From assembly GCF_024704725.1 (NCBI RefSeq), contig NZ_JALIQS010000003.1, positions 372,001-436,000 of the forward strand: a DNA stretch of 64,000 nt, given 5' to 3'. Positions 8,949-17,687 of the stretch are shown here, one piece after another (position 1 is the stretch's first letter; each line of letters opens with the position of its first letter). The notes beneath the pieces are model-generated. The model saw only the letters and a program-made list of their open reading frames with translations. It had not been told where the DNA came from and did not search any database. This DNA comes from Shinella sp. CPCC 101442. Lineage in GTDB: Bacteria; Pseudomonadota; Alphaproteobacteria; Rhizobiales; Rhizobiaceae. The position numbers and the translations under genes were made by a program.

Positions 8949-10134
8949 ACGGGTCGGCAAGCGTGCCGGACACGATGGCCGCCAGGATTTGCGGCGCCGG
9001 CGGGATTTTTGCGACCGTCGCGACGAGGCGGTCACGCAGCCAGGCGATTGCCCGTGAATCCGACTGATAGAACGGCGTGAAGACGTAGGAGAGCAACTGG
9101 AACAGGCGCACGTGATTGCGCCGCGCGGCCGCATAAGCCGCCAGCCCTTCCTCCAGCGTCGCCGCCGATGACAGCGCGTGTGCCAGCGCGGCAGCATCGA
9201 GCAGCGCCATGTTCGCACCCTGCCCGAGCTGCGGACTGGTCGAATGGGCACTGTCGCCGATGAAGACGATGCCGTCGGCATAGGGCGGCAGCGCGGTGCG
9301 ATGGGCATAGCGGGCGAGCGCCAACTGGTCCCAATCCATGATCTGATCGAGGAATGGCACCGCGTCCGGCCAATAGCCGGCTATGCCCGCCTTCCAGCGG
9401 TCGAGCCCGCCGCCCCTAACCGCGTCAGCATCCGCCGTCTTGAGGCTCCAGAAGAAGGCGACCTTGCGTCCCTCACCGGCATGCGCGCGGCCGACCGGCA
9501 GCACGCCGATCATGACTTTCGCTGCGTCATACCGTTGAGTCAGTGCCGTAGAGTCATGCGGCACGCCCTCGCAATCCAGCGTCGCCCAGAACGCGCCCCA
9601 GGGCAGTTCCTTCACCTGGGGTGCGACGACGGAGGCGGCGACGAGCTGTGAGCGCGCGCCGGTCGCATCGACCACCAGATCGTAGTCGCCGACGATAGCC
9701 CCATCGGGATCGTGCAGGGCCGTGCGGGTCTGTCGTGTCTCGGCCTTCGCCAGCGCAATGCCGGTACGGATCGGCAGGCCAGCGGCCACGACCGCATCAT
9801 GCAGCGTCGAAAACAGCGCGGCGCGATGAACCGCAAGCCCGTATCGCCCACCCGCAAGCGCATCGTAGCGCACGTCGAGCACGGTCCTGCCGCTCCGCGC
9901 ATCCGCGCCGTGAAGGCGGTCGATGCGATTTCCAAGCGCGTGAATGGTGGGGGAGAGACCGAGGGCATCGAGCACTGTAAGCCCCGTCGGCTGCATCAGC
10001 AGGCCGGAGCCGACGGGCGATGCATGCTCGAATCGCTCGATCAATTCGACCCGATGGCCGGCGCGCGACAGAAAGAGTGCAGCCGCCAGCCCCGCAGGTC
10101 CAGCGCCGGCAATGCCGATATCCAGTGGCTTCAT
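8890..10134 (-). CDS. FAD-dependent aromatic-type monooxygenase
   Basis: A 414-residue flavoprotein of the p-hydroxybenzoate/salicylate hydroxylase fold. FAD-binding motifs are present in order: GAGPAGLAAALFLSRAG (residues 10-26), DATGAR in the middle, and GDSAHSTSPQLGQGANMALLDA near residue 290. It should use NAD(P)H and oxygen to hydroxylate an aromatic or similar compound; the substrate is unknown. It lies 21 bases downstream of an HxlR regulator gene on the same strand, so both are probably one operon. Its C-terminal codons overlap the MarR-GNAT gene on the other strand. Confidence 0.85.
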   Translation of the reverse strand: MKPLDIGIAGAGPAGLAAALFLSRAGHRVELIERFEHASPVGSGLLMQPTGLTVLDALGLSPTIHALGNRIDRLHGADARSGRTVLDVRYDALAGGRYGLAVHRAALFSTLHDAVVAAGLPIRTGIALAKAETRQTRTALHDPDGAIVGDYDLVVDATGARSQLVAASVVAPQVKELPWGAFWATLDCEGVPHDSTALTQRYDAAKVMIGVLPVGRAHAGEGRKVAFFWSLKTADADAVRGGGLDRWKAGIAGYWPDAVPFLDQIMDWDQLALARYAHRTALPPYADGIVFIGDSAHSTSPQLGQGANMALLDAAALAHALSSAATLEEGLAAYAAARRNHVRLFQLLSYVFTPFYQSDSRAIAWLRDRLVATVAKIPPAPQILAAIVSGTLADPFTRAGLEECRWLETVLQEA

Positions 10135-10155
10135 GCCCTTCCCCGCTATGCCGCG

Positions 10156-10563
10156 TTATGCCTGCTCCGCATCATAGGCCGTTCGTGCGGCCCGGATCGC
10201 GATGTGGTTTTCCGAAGACCACTGCACCAGCGACCGCAGAAGTGCAAGGAACGAATGGCCGAGCGACGTCAGCTTGTATTCGACGCTCGGCGGCTGGGTC
10301 GGATAGACGGTGCGCGTGAGGTATCCGTCGCGCTGGAGATCACGCAACGTCTGCGTCAGCATGCGCTGGGAAATATCGGGAATGAAGCGGCGCAGCTGCG
10401 AGAAGCGGCGGGGGCCATCGGCAAGGCCGAGGATCATCAGCGATGTCCACTTGCCGCCGACGCTATCCAGCACATCCCGCACGGGACAATCGTCCATCGA
10501 CATGGGCACACCATCGATGAGAATGACCCGCTCGCCATCGGCGCTCCCGACGATCTTGTTCAT
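10156..10563 (-). CDS. HxlR family regulator
   Basis: A 135-residue winged-helix regulator. The start at 10563 has GGAGGG 8 bases upstream. The family core is clear: [23 protein letters not shown], then [29 protein letters not shown]. The cysteine in DDCPV (C26) is at the position used for redox or electrophile sensing in QorR/YodB-type members. It is divergent from a quinone-reductase-like SDR gene, the classic target arrangement for these regulators, and upstream of the FAD oxygenase. A role in quinone or electrophile response is inferred from this context. Confidence 0.9.
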   Translation of the reverse strand: MNKIVGSADGERVILIDGVPMSMDDCPVRDVLDSVGGKWTSLMILGLADGPRRFSQLRRFIPDISQRMLTQTLRDLQRDGYLTRTVYPTQPPSVEYKLTSLGHSFLALLRSLVQWSSENHIAIRAARTAYDAEQA

Positions 10564-10723
10564 AGTCGGTTCCCTCCAGGTAACCACCGCAGAAAAAACT
10601 GCCTTCTTTACAGGCTCTATCAGATTACCAGATAAGAGCAAGTCTCAATAAGAGACCGATATCCATAGGCCTGTCGGCGCCCTCACCTGCCCCCGCCGAA
10701 AGCCCTGCCCAGAAAGGCAAGAC

Positions 10724-11611
10724 ATGACCGACACCATTCTCGTCACCGGCGCCTCCGGCCAGCTCGGCCGCCTCGTCCTCGACAACCTTCTCGCTTCCGG
10801 CAAAGTAGCACCCGCCAACCTCGTCGCCACGACCCGGGACGTCGCGAAGCTCTCCGACTACGCCGCCAAGGGCGTCACCGTGCGCGCCGCCGATTTCGAC
10901 GACCCGGCCTCGCTCGACGCCGCCTTCGCCGGCGTCGGCAAGGTGCTGATCATCTCCACCGACGCGCTCGGCGAAGCCGGCAAGCGTCTTGCCCAGCACA
11001 AGGCCGCCGTCGCCGCCGCCAAGAAGGCCGGCGCCGAGCACATCCTCTACACGTCCATGCCGCAGCCGGACGATTCGCTGGTCACCTTCGCGCCCGACCA
11101 TCTCGGCACCGAAGAGGCCATCAAGGCGACCGGCATTCCCTATACGATCCTGCGCGACGGCTGGTATGCCGAAAACCTCTTCATGTCGCTACCGCACGCC
11201 CTGCAGACCGGCTCCTGGTACACCTCGACCGGTGAGGGCAAGATCGCCCACATCACACGTGCCGACACCGCGGCCGCCCTTGCCGGCGCCGTGCTGAAGG
11301 CCGGCAGCGAAAGCAGGACCTATACGCTGACGGGCACCAAGGCCCGCACGGCCGAGGAAATCGCCGCAATCGTCTCCGCTGCCACGGGCAAGCCACTGAA
11401 TGTGGTGCATGTGACGGATGCGCAGCTTTCCGAAGGCCTCAAGGCTGCCGGTCTGCCGGAAGGGTTCATCCCGACGATCGTCTCCTTCGACGCCAACACG
11501 CGCGAAGGCAAGATCGCAGCCGTCACCGGCGACGCGGAAGCGCTGTCCGGCCGCAAGCCGACCGCGTTCGAGGATTTCGTCGCCGCCAGCAAGGCAGCCT
11601 TCCTCGGCTGA
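10724..11611 (+). CDS. NAD(P)H:quinone oxidoreductase-like atypical SDR
   Basis: A 295-residue NmrA-type short-chain dehydrogenase resembling QOR2/YtfG. The N-terminus has the NADP loop VTGASGQLGRLV (residues 6-17). Other typical pieces are FAPDHLGTEEAIKATGIPYTILRDGWYAENL and the C-terminal DANTREGKIAAVTGD. It probably reduces quinones with NAD(P)H in the cytosol. Divergence from the HxlR gene across 160 bases supports control by that regulator. A hairpin lies between it and the convergent pdxJ gene. Confidence 0.88.
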   Translation: MTDTILVTGASGQLGRLVLDNLLASGKVAPANLVATTRDVAKLSDYAAKGVTVRAADFDDPASLDAAFAGVGKVLIISTDALGEAGKRLAQHKAAVAAAKKAGAEHILYTSMPQPDDSLVTFAPDHLGTEEAIKATGIPYTILRDGWYAENLFMSLPHALQTGSWYTSTGEGKIAHITRADTAAALAGAVLKAGSESRTYTLTGTKARTAEEIAAIVSAATGKPLNVVHVTDAQLSEGLKAAGLPEGFIPTIVSFDANTREGKIAAVTGDAEALSGRKPTAFEDFVAASKAAFLG

Positions 11612-11616
11612 TAGAG

Positions 11617-11646
11617 AAAAGCTGCGGCGCTCCGAAAGAGCGCCGC
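11617..11646 (-). terminator. Hairpin, probable pdxJ terminator
   Basis: GCGGCGCTC / GAGCGCCGC form a perfect 9-bp stem with a 5-base loop between the convergent SDR and pdxJ genes. On the minus strand it is followed by AGCTTTTC, a short T-run. Confidence 0.65.
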
Positions 11647-11653
11647 ACGTCCG

Positions 11654-12406
11654 TCAGACGTCCTGACCGCAGGCGCGGCAGAAGCGGCGCACCGTCTCCG
11701 CCATGCCATATTCCAGCGCATCGGCCGTCAGGCCATGGCCGATGGAGACCTCCGCGAGACGCGGAATGCGCGCGACCAGAGCAGGCAGGTTGGCGACCGT
11801 GAGATCATGGCCGGCATTGACGTCCAGGCCGAGTTCGAAGGCGATATCCGCCGTCTCGCCCAGGAGTTCCACGATACGCGCGGCTTCCGCCGGGTTGTCG
11901 TAGCAGCCGCCATAGGGGCCGGTATAGAGCTCGATCCGGTCAGCGCCGAGCTCCCGTGCGATCGTCAGCGCCTCACGGTCCGGCTCGCCATCGGCGAAGA
12001 CCGAGACACGCAGGCCCAGCTTCTTCAAGCGGCCGACAATATTACCGAGCAGGTTGTGGCTCTTGCGGAAATCCCAACCGTGGTCCGAGGTCGCCTGGGC
12101 CGGATCGTCCGGCACCAGCGTCACCTGCTCCGGGCGATGCTCCTCGACGAGCTGCATGAAGCTTTCTTCCGGAAACCCCTCGATGTTGAACTCCGTGCTG
12201 GAAAACTCGCTGTCGATAAGGCTGCGGATGGGCGCGAGGTCGCTGAAACGCACATGGCGCTGGTCCGGCCTCGGATGCACCGTGAGCCCGCTGGCGCCCG
12301 CTTCCAGCGCGATCCGACCGAGAGCGGTGACGCTCGGCCAGGGCAGGTCCCGGCGGTTGCGCAGCATGGCGATTGCGTTGAGATTGACCGACAGTTTCGC
12401 AGGCAT
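11654..12406 (-). CDS. pdxJ: Pyridoxine 5'-phosphate synthase
   Basis: A 250-residue TIM-barrel enzyme that condenses 1-deoxyxylulose 5-phosphate with 3-amino-2-oxopropyl phosphate in the DXP-dependent vitamin B6 pathway. The start at 12406 ([19 protein letters not shown]) is the family start and has AGGAGT upstream. Motifs include the N-terminal [19 protein letters not shown] with the active-site His-Pro-Arg, [26 protein letters not shown], and the glycine-rich phosphate site near VNAGHDLT and EVSIGHGL. It is complete and of usual length. It stands alone, convergent with the SDR gene. Confidence 0.97.
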   Translation of the reverse strand: MPAKLSVNLNAIAMLRNRRDLPWPSVTALGRIALEAGASGLTVHPRPDQRHVRFSDLAPIRSLIDSEFSSTEFNIEGFPEESFMQLVEEHRPEQVTLVPDDPAQATSDHGWDFRKSHNLLGNIVGRLKKLGLRVSVFADGEPDREALTIARELGADRIELYTGPYGGCYDNPAEAARIVELLGETADIAFELGLDVNAGHDLTVANLPALVARIPRLAEVSIGHGLTADALEYGMAETVRRFCRACGQDV

Positions 12407-12515
12407 GACGACGCGGACTCCTATTGCATCACGCAAGGTCTAGCGCGTTGTTTCCACAAGGGCAATCGCCCGCAAACGCCTGGCGGCCGCGCGATGGGGC
12501 ACAATTGCCGCGCCC

Positions 12516-12612
12516 GTGCTCGAGCACCTCTTGCTCATGATCAAGAATCACCGCTAAACTCCCATCGTGTTTTTGAGGATAGCGCCATTCCGGCCGCCTC
12601 TATCAAGAATCA
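12516..12612. repeat. Palindrome and two direct repeats before the sensor gene
   Basis: GTGCTCGAGCAC (12516-12527) is a perfect 12-bp palindrome. ATCAAGAATCA occurs twice on the plus strand, at 12540-12550 and 12602-12612. They lie in the space between the divergent pdxJ and membrane-sensor genes and could be regulator sites; nothing else is seen there. Confidence 0.45.
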
Positions 12613-12657
12613 GAAAGGACCTCAGGCAGCGACGATGGCCTCCTCCGTGGCGACACC

Positions 12658-13740
12658 ATGAGCGGGACCGACAGGCCGGCGTGCGATCTCGTACGGCGCG
12701 CGCTTCACGTTGTCATTGCCAGCGAGACCTTTGCCCGTTCCGAGCGGCTGCGCTCGTTCCTGTCCTACATCGTCGAGAACGAACTTTCCGGCAAGGCTGC
12801 CCAGCTCAAGGGCTACAGCATCGGCATAGACGTGTTCGGACGGCCACCGGGCTTCGATGCCGGAAACGACCCGCTCGTGCGCGTACAGGCCGGCAAGCTG
12901 CGCAAGCTTCTCGATCAGTATTACGAGACGGAAGGTGCGGCGGAGCAGCTGCGCATTCGCGTGCCGCTCGGCAGCTACGTTCCCGAATACAGCATCACAC
13001 GACCGGAACCGGTAAACGAGCCGGCGGCAAATCGGGTCGCGCACCAGCAAACGCCGCGGCCAAAACGCTCCTGGCTTCCCAAGCCCATCTCCTCGCCGCT
13101 GGCGCTCTTCTCGCTGCTGCCGCTGCTCTTCCTCGCACCCTCCATCTATCCCGATGCGACCAGCACGGCCATTGCCAAGGTGCAATTCATACTCTCGGCG
13201 CATAACCGGCTCGGCGGCATGGTCGAAGTCCTGCCACAGCTGCACATCTTGCAATGCTGGCCGCAGAGCGGCGAATGCAATGCGCTTGCCCGCGCCATCT
13301 CCAATTCCGCACACTATCATCGCACGGTGCGCCTTGCCGATGCCCGCGAGAGCGGTGCGCCGCCGCCGCTATCCTACTCCATCCGCGTGGAGAACCGGGC
13401 GGATGGGCTCGGCGTCTATGCAAGGCTGATCCACGATCAGTCAGGCGCCACGATCTACGCACGACACTTTTCACGCAATCAGCTGAAGAGCGAAGCTGGC
13501 ATAGCCTATGAAGCCGTTGCCTTCGCCGCCCGCACCCTTTCGGCCAGCGGGCCGCTTTACCGTCACGCCATCCGCTCGGGCACGGCGAGCAGCGTGATGC
13601 AATGCCTCTCCCACAGCAGCCAGACGACGCCGCGCGGCACGCCGCACTTCGGCGAGCCGGCTGCCTGCGCCATAAGGCCGGGAGCAGCTCTCGCCGAAGC
13701 GGCTATCGGCGACGAGGCCGGCGCCACCCTGACGCGATAG
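12658..13740 (+). CDS. Single-span membrane protein with a CadC-like/cyclase-associated N-terminal domain
   Basis: A 360-residue protein. Residues about 8-118 (FARSERLRSFLSYIVENEL, then YSIGIDVFGRPPGFDAGNDPLVRVQAGKLRKLLDQYY) form a cytosolic domain known from alphaproteobacterial membrane proteins often labelled adenylate cyclase or tetratricopeptide sensor proteins. A proline-rich linker leads to one membrane span at about residues 141-165. The rest, some 190 residues, would be periplasmic; it has two cysteines in ILQCWPQSGEC and a segment with YSIRVENRADGLGVYARLIHDQSG that resembles the FlgO/adenylate-cyclase-associated beta sheet. No catalytic cyclase domain and no TPR are present, so it is a shortened family member. 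A regulatory role, with the cytosolic part binding DNA, is only a guess. Single gene. Confidence 0.72.
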   Translation: MSGTDRPACDLVRRALHVVIASETFARSERLRSFLSYIVENELSGKAAQLKGYSIGIDVFGRPPGFDAGNDPLVRVQAGKLRKLLDQYYETEGAAEQLRIRVPLGSYVPEYSITRPEPVNEPAANRVAHQQTPRPKRSWLPKPISSPLALFSLLPLLFLAPSIYPDATSTAIAKVQFILSAHNRLGGMVEVLPQLHILQCWPQSGECNALARAISNSAHYHRTVRLADARESGAPPPLSYSIRVENRADGLGVYARLIHDQSGATIYARHFSRNQLKSEAGIAYEAVAFAARTLSASGPLYRHAIRSGTASSVMQCLSHSSQTTPRGTPHFGEPAACAIRPGAALAEAAIGDEAGATLTR

Positions 13741-14073
13741 ACTCGACCGCCCTGCCGCCAGGCGGGCAGTCCGCCCAGAAAATACATCCCTAGATATAAC
13801 GATAGGCACATCCGGGTCTTCGGTTTATTTTATGAACCTGGGCGGATTGGTGCTTTGTGCCGCTCTAGGGTTCGGGATCCCTGCACAATCTCTCTTCGAG
13901 ATGGATCTCCAATCTTGGCACGATCGCGCGCGGTTTCATTGGCGGACAGGCTGGTGGAGCGGCTATCGACAAAGGGGCGTTTGCGCCGTCGCGACATCTC
14001 GTCTCAAAGCGGGAAACGCATCGGCGACCGGGGGTAAGGACATGAACGATCTTCTATTTTGCGGGCTGTTTTC
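13741..14073. other. Intergenic region, no gene supported
   Basis: About 330 bases. A frame of 81 codons (13832-14077) overlaps the start of the MerR-type gene but lacks a ribosome binding site and family resemblance, so I do not call it. A short hairpin (about 13752-13768) follows the sensor gene but without a T-run. The promoter of the MerR-type gene must be here. Confidence 0.5.
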
Positions 14074-14760
14074 ATGATGACGAACGAGTCGAAGAAAACA
14101 ACCGCCGACGCCCGCTCCGGCGCGCGCAAATCCATCCGGTACCTGCCCGTGGCCCCGCTTCCGGAAAATCTGCCGGCGGGACGCCTGGCGATTGCCGATA
14201 TGGCGAATGCGTTCGGCGTGACCCATCGCACGCTGCATTTCTACGAGGAAAAGGGCTTGCTGACCGCAGCCCGCGTCGGCCCCATGCGCGTCTACGGACC
14301 GGAAGAAATCCAGCAGATGGCGGTGGTCAACACCTGCCGTGAAACGGGCATGCCCGTCGCCGTCATCCAGGAATTGCTGGAGCGTCTTTCGTCCGCGGAA
14401 AGCCAGAGCGAGGCCGACACGACTTTCCGCACGGCGATGACGGCCCGCAAGCGCGAACTCGCCGCCCAGCAATCGACGATCCGCCGCCAGATGCAGCAGA
14501 TCAACGAACTGCTCGATTTCACCGGCGCGCTGGAACCGGAGAGCAACGACAACACGCCGCAGGCCCATCTGACACCGGCGGAGTTGCGCTGCCTCGCCCT
14601 GATGGCCGAAGGCTATCCGACGAGCCGCATCGCGCGTGCGCTCGAGGTCGAGCCGGGTGAAGTTCAGGTGATGGAAAAGAACATCATCGCCAAGTTCAAC
14701 AGCAACAACCGTTTCCAGGCCGTCGCCAAGGCGGTCATGCTCGGGATCGTCGGCCATTAA
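14074..14760 (+). CDS. MerR-type regulator with LuxR-like C-terminal HTH
   Basis: A 228-residue regulator that starts at ATG 14074 or the adjacent ATG 14077. Residues about 38-105 are a MerR winged helix (LAIADMANAFGVTHRTLHFYEEKGLLTAARVGPMRVYGPEEIQQM). A coiled coil follows (about 110-155, MTARKRELAAQQSTIRRQMQQINELL). Residues about 165-226 read as a second HTH with the LuxR/GerE pattern: LTPAELRCLALMAEG, IARALEVEPGEVQVMEKNI and NRFQAVAKAVMLGIV. MerR proteins normally end in a ligand domain, so a second DNA-binding-like domain is unusual. No effector domain is visible. Target genes are unknown; it is a single gene. Confidence 0.82.
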   Translation: MMTNESKKTTADARSGARKSIRYLPVAPLPENLPAGRLAIADMANAFGVTHRTLHFYEEKGLLTAARVGPMRVYGPEEIQQMAVVNTCRETGMPVAVIQELLERLSSAESQSEADTTFRTAMTARKRELAAQQSTIRRQMQQINELLDFTGALEPESNDNTPQAHLTPAELRCLALMAEGYPTSRIARALEVEPGEVQVMEKNIIAKFNSNNRFQAVAKAVMLGIVGH

Positions 14761-14843
14761 GGCCGGCGTCAAGCGGCCGGACATGATGACCGGCCTCTTC
14801 CATCCGCTTCCTGATAAGCGGTCCGTCGTGCGGGTCCCACAGT

Positions 14844-14880
14844 AATTCCAGCAAACGTGCATAGCGGTTTTGCTGGAATT
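14844..14880. repeat. 12-bp inverted repeat, AATTCCAGCAAA type
   Basis: AATTCCAGCAAA and TTTGCTGGAATT form a perfect 12-bp stem around 13 bases, between the convergent MerR-type and helicase genes. The right arm TTTGCTGGAATTG recurs at 28965-28977. It is probably a dispersed rhizobial intergenic palindrome; it may act as a terminator stem, but no T-run follows. Confidence 0.65.
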
Positions 14881-14930
14881 GCGCAGAAAAATGGGCGGGG
14901 CCTTTTCGCGTTTCAGTGAAAAAGAGCCGT

Positions 14931-16058
14931 CTATCGCACGATGGTGAGTGTTTCCGCGGCGCGCGTAATGGCAGTGTAAAGCCAGCGTTCACGTGTGTCG
15001 CGGAATGCAAAACTCTCGTCGAACAACACGACGTCGTTCCATTGCGAGCCCTGCGCCTTGTGCACGGTCAGCGCATAACCGAAATCGAACTCGTCATAAC
15101 GCTTGCGCGTCGACCACGGGATTTCTTCCTCGAGGTTCTCGAACGCCGCTTTCAGAAGCTTGATCTTGGCCGCGCCGCGATCCATGTCGTCATCCTCGGG
15201 CCGGATCATCAGATTGATGCCGGGCTTCACCGTTTCCTTCGACGAACTCATGACCTGCCAGAGTGAGCCGTTGAGCAAGCCTTTGGCCGGATCGTTGCGC
15301 AGGCATACCAGCTTGTCGCCGGATTGCGGATAATCGGTGGAAAAGCCCTTCAGCTCGCGCAGGCGCTGGTTGTAGCGCCGACGCGTGCGGTTCGTGCCGA
15401 CGAGAACCTGGTCGGCCTCAAGCACCAGCGACTGGTCCACCTCGTCGCGACCGATGACGCGCGCCGCGCCATAGTCGCCATAACCGATGTCGTTGCCTTC
15501 GCGCACCTGCATGGCGAGGCGGATGATCGGATTGTCGCGCGCCTGCCGATGAATATCCGTCAGCAGATAATCCGGTTCCTGATTGGTGAAGTAGCCGCCG
15601 CCAGTGACCGGCGGTAACTGGCCAGGATCACCGAGCACGAGAATGGGCGTACCGAAACTCATGAGGTCCCGGCCAAGCGCCTCGTCGACCATCGAGCATT
15701 CGTCCACGACGACGAGGGCCGCCTTGGCGACCGGGCTCTGACGGTTGATGGAGAACATCGGCGAGATCGAGGTCTTGCCGGTTTCCTCGTCCGACACTTC
15801 TTCCTCGCCGCGCGGGCGATAGATCAGCGAATGGATCGTCTTGGCGTTCGTCGCACCCTTGGAACGAAGAACCTGCGCGGCCTTGCCGGTAAAGGCGGCA
15901 AACAGCACATCGCCATCGACATTTTCGGCAAAATGCCGTGCCAGCGTCGTCTTGCCCGTTCCGGCATAGCCGAAAAGCCGGAAAAGCGGTTCGCGCCCGT
16001 CCTTCAGCCACGTTGCGACGGCCTTGAGCGCTTCATCCTGTTGGGGTGCAAATTCCAT
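14931..16058 (-). CDS. RecD-like ATP-dependent DNA helicase
   Basis: A 375-residue superfamily 1 helicase of the short RecD2/Dda-like kind. The Walker A motif GYAGTGKTTLARHF is at residues 29-42, Walker B as VVVDECSMVD near residue 115, motif III as LGDPGQLPP near residue 147, and the C-terminal motif YALTVHKAQGSQWNDVV with AITRA (UvrD_C_2 type) near the end. It lacks the N-terminal extensions of RecD and the subunits of RecBCD are absent here, so it acts alone or with unknown partners. A role in DNA repair or in clearing the path of replication is inferred. It is divergent from the AbrB-type membrane gene. Confidence 0.9.
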   Translation of the reverse strand: MEFAPQQDEALKAVATWLKDGREPLFRLFGYAGTGKTTLARHFAENVDGDVLFAAFTGKAAQVLRSKGATNAKTIHSLIYRPRGEEEVSDEETGKTSISPMFSINRQSPVAKAALVVVDECSMVDEALGRDLMSFGTPILVLGDPGQLPPVTGGGYFTNQEPDYLLTDIHRQARDNPIIRLAMQVREGNDIGYGDYGAARVIGRDEVDQSLVLEADQVLVGTNRTRRRYNQRLRELKGFSTDYPQSGDKLVCLRNDPAKGLLNGSLWQVMSSSKETVKPGINLMIRPEDDDMDRGAAKIKLLKAAFENLEEEIPWSTRKRYDEFDFGYALTVHKAQGSQWNDVVLFDESFAFRDTRERWLYTAITRAAETLTIVR

Positions 16059-16169
16059 GCCCGGACTTGGCAGGATTCGCGTCCGCGAAGCAAGGGGAGA
16101 GCGCAGCCGTGCACAAGCTGCCGGTCACCCTCCCTGATTTGCCCCTGTTCGCCTGCGCCGCATCGCGCT

Positions 16170-17285
16170 ATGGAGGCCCGAGATTCCCGGAGCGATGATT
16201 TGTCCCCCGCCGCCCGCAGCCCCAACAAACCATCCCCCGCCGGTCTTGGCCGGCGACCCGCCTGGCAGCAATGGGCGCTCGTCGCCTGTCTTTCGGTCGT
16301 GACGACGGTGCCGCTGGAAGTGGCGGGCTTTCCGGCAGCCCTTCTGATGGGGCCGATGCTTGCCGGGATCGTGCTGGCGCTCGCCGGCAGCACGATCCGC
16401 CTGCCACGCATCTTCTTCTTCGGCGTGCAGGTGGTGCTGGCGCTGATGATCGCCACCATGGTTTCCAAGGATTTCGTCGGTACCTTCACGGCAAACTGGC
16501 TGCTGATGCTTTTCGTCGTCCTGTCCGTCATCGGTGTCAGCACGCTGTCCGGCTGGATGATCGCACGCACCGGCATCCTGCCCGGCACGACGGCGATCTG
16601 GGGCTCGTCGGCCGGTGCGGCCTCGACCATGCTGCTGATGGCCGAATCCTACGGGGCCGATGCCCGCCTCGTCGCCTTCATGCAATATCTCCGCGTGGTC
16701 TTAGTCGCGAGCTGTGCGACGCTCGTCGCGCATTTCGGCGAGCATGACGGCGCTGTCGTGCCGCCCCATGCCTGGTTCGAGCCGGTACCGATGCTGCCGC
16801 TCGTCGCCATGCTCGCCATCGGCATTCTCGCCGGCCTGCTCGGGCAGCGGCTGCGCATCCCTGCCGGCGCCTTCCTCGTGCCCTTCGCGCTGGCGGCAGT
16901 GCTGAATTCCTCGGGTACAGTGACGATCGTGCTGCCGCAATGGCTGCTCGTGATTGCCTTCACCCTGCTCGGCTGGAACATCGGCCTCGGCTTCACCCGC
17001 GCCATTCTCCTGCACGCCCGCCGCGCACTCCTGCCAACCGTCGCCTCGATCATCGCACTGATCGGCTTTTCAGGCCTGCTTGCCGGCCTGTTGATCCTCG
17101 TGCTCGACGTCGATCCGTTGACGGCCTATCTCGCCACCAGCCCTGGCGGCCTCGATTCCATCGCCGTCATCGCAGCCTCCAGCAAAGTGGATGTCGCCTT
17201 CGTCATGACGTTGCAGACGGCGCGGCTGATCCTGGTCACCCTGATCGGCCCCTGGCTCGCCCGCTTCGTCGCGGACCGGACCTAG
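16170..17285 (+). CDS. AbrB-type integral membrane protein (ammonia monooxygenase-like)
   Basis: A 371-residue membrane protein with about 10 spans and the two repeated halves typical of the family once named putative ammonia monooxygenase or AbrB regulator. Each half carries a glycine-rich loop: FPAALLMGPMLAGI with LPGTTAIWGSSAGAASTML, and IPAGAFLVPFALAAVL with YLATSPGGLDSIAVIA. These paired loops look like a transporter fold. The true function is unknown; regulator names in databases are misleading. The start at 16170 is one of several possible. Its stop codon lies in the arm of a palindrome shared with the nitrile hydratase accessory gene. Confidence 0.85.
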   Translation: MEARDSRSDDLSPAARSPNKPSPAGLGRRPAWQQWALVACLSVVTTVPLEVAGFPAALLMGPMLAGIVLALAGSTIRLPRIFFFGVQVVLALMIATMVSKDFVGTFTANWLLMLFVVLSVIGVSTLSGWMIARTGILPGTTAIWGSSAGAASTMLLMAESYGADARLVAFMQYLRVVLVASCATLVAHFGEHDGAVVPPHAWFEPVPMLPLVAMLAIGILAGLLGQRLRIPAGAFLVPFALAAVLNSSGTVTIVLPQWLLVIAFTLLGWNIGLGFTRAILLHARRALLPTVASIIALIGFSGLLAGLLILVLDVDPLTAYLATSPGGLDSIAVIAASSKVDVAFVMTLQTARLILVTLIGPWLARFVADRT

Positions 17286-17334
17286 AGCATCATCCGACGC
17301 CGACGCGATGCCGCTTCGGCTGGAAATGCTCTAG
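17282..17334. repeat. Intergenic palindrome CTAGAGCAT...ATGCTCTAG
   Basis: A perfect 9-bp inverted repeat with a 35-base GC-rich centre separates two convergent genes. Both stop codons are TAG and lie inside the two arms (17283-17285 and 17331-17333). The AGAGCAT/ATGCTCT form is common between rhizobial genes; it can stop transcription from either side or is a mobile palindrome. Confidence 0.7.
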
Positions 17335-17687
17335 CCGGCATTTTCCAGAAGAATAGGCTTGCCATGCGGCGTCGCCTCGGCGGCCCGCGCCCAACGATCC
17401 GAAAGCGCGGACTGCTCCGCCTCGCTCGCGACGCCGCGCTCCGAGATGAGCCCGGAGAGCGCCGCCACCCAGCAATCGAAATAATCGGCCCCATCGGCCG
17501 CACGGCCCGGCCGGTGCACCTCGCGCGACAGCGCCTGCGTCCATTCGGCCCAGGAAAACACACCCTGCTCGTGCAGACGCACCGTCATCGCGAAGGCCTG
17601 CGCCTGCCAGGGCTCGGCAAAAACCGGATCGCCCTCGCTCGATTTCGGCAATCCGGGAGAATCGGCAAGCGTTTCACACCGGCTCAA
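17331..17687 (-). CDS. Nitrile hydratase accessory (activator) protein
   Basis: About 118 residues. The only sensible start is TTG at 17687, which overlaps the end of the beta-subunit gene by 14 bases, so translation is probably coupled. The segment GDPVFAEPWQAQAFAMTVRLHEQGVFSWAEWTQALSREV is characteristic of the family, followed by DYFDCWVAALSGLISERG. In cobalt-type nitrile hydratases this small protein helps insert cobalt or swaps with the beta subunit during maturation. It is the third gene of the alpha-beta-activator cluster. The end of the gene falls in a palindrome. Confidence 0.88.
   Translation of the reverse strand: MSRCETLADSPGLPKSSEGDPVFAEPWQAQAFAMTVRLHEQGVFSWAEWTQALSREVHRPGRAADGADYFDCWVAALSGLISERGVASEAEQSALSDRWARAAEATPHGKPILLENAG

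Noticed and set aside
13832-14077. 81-codon frame before the MerR-type gene
   Set aside because: No ribosome binding site, no recognisable composition of a signal or domain, and it overlaps the start of a well-supported gene.
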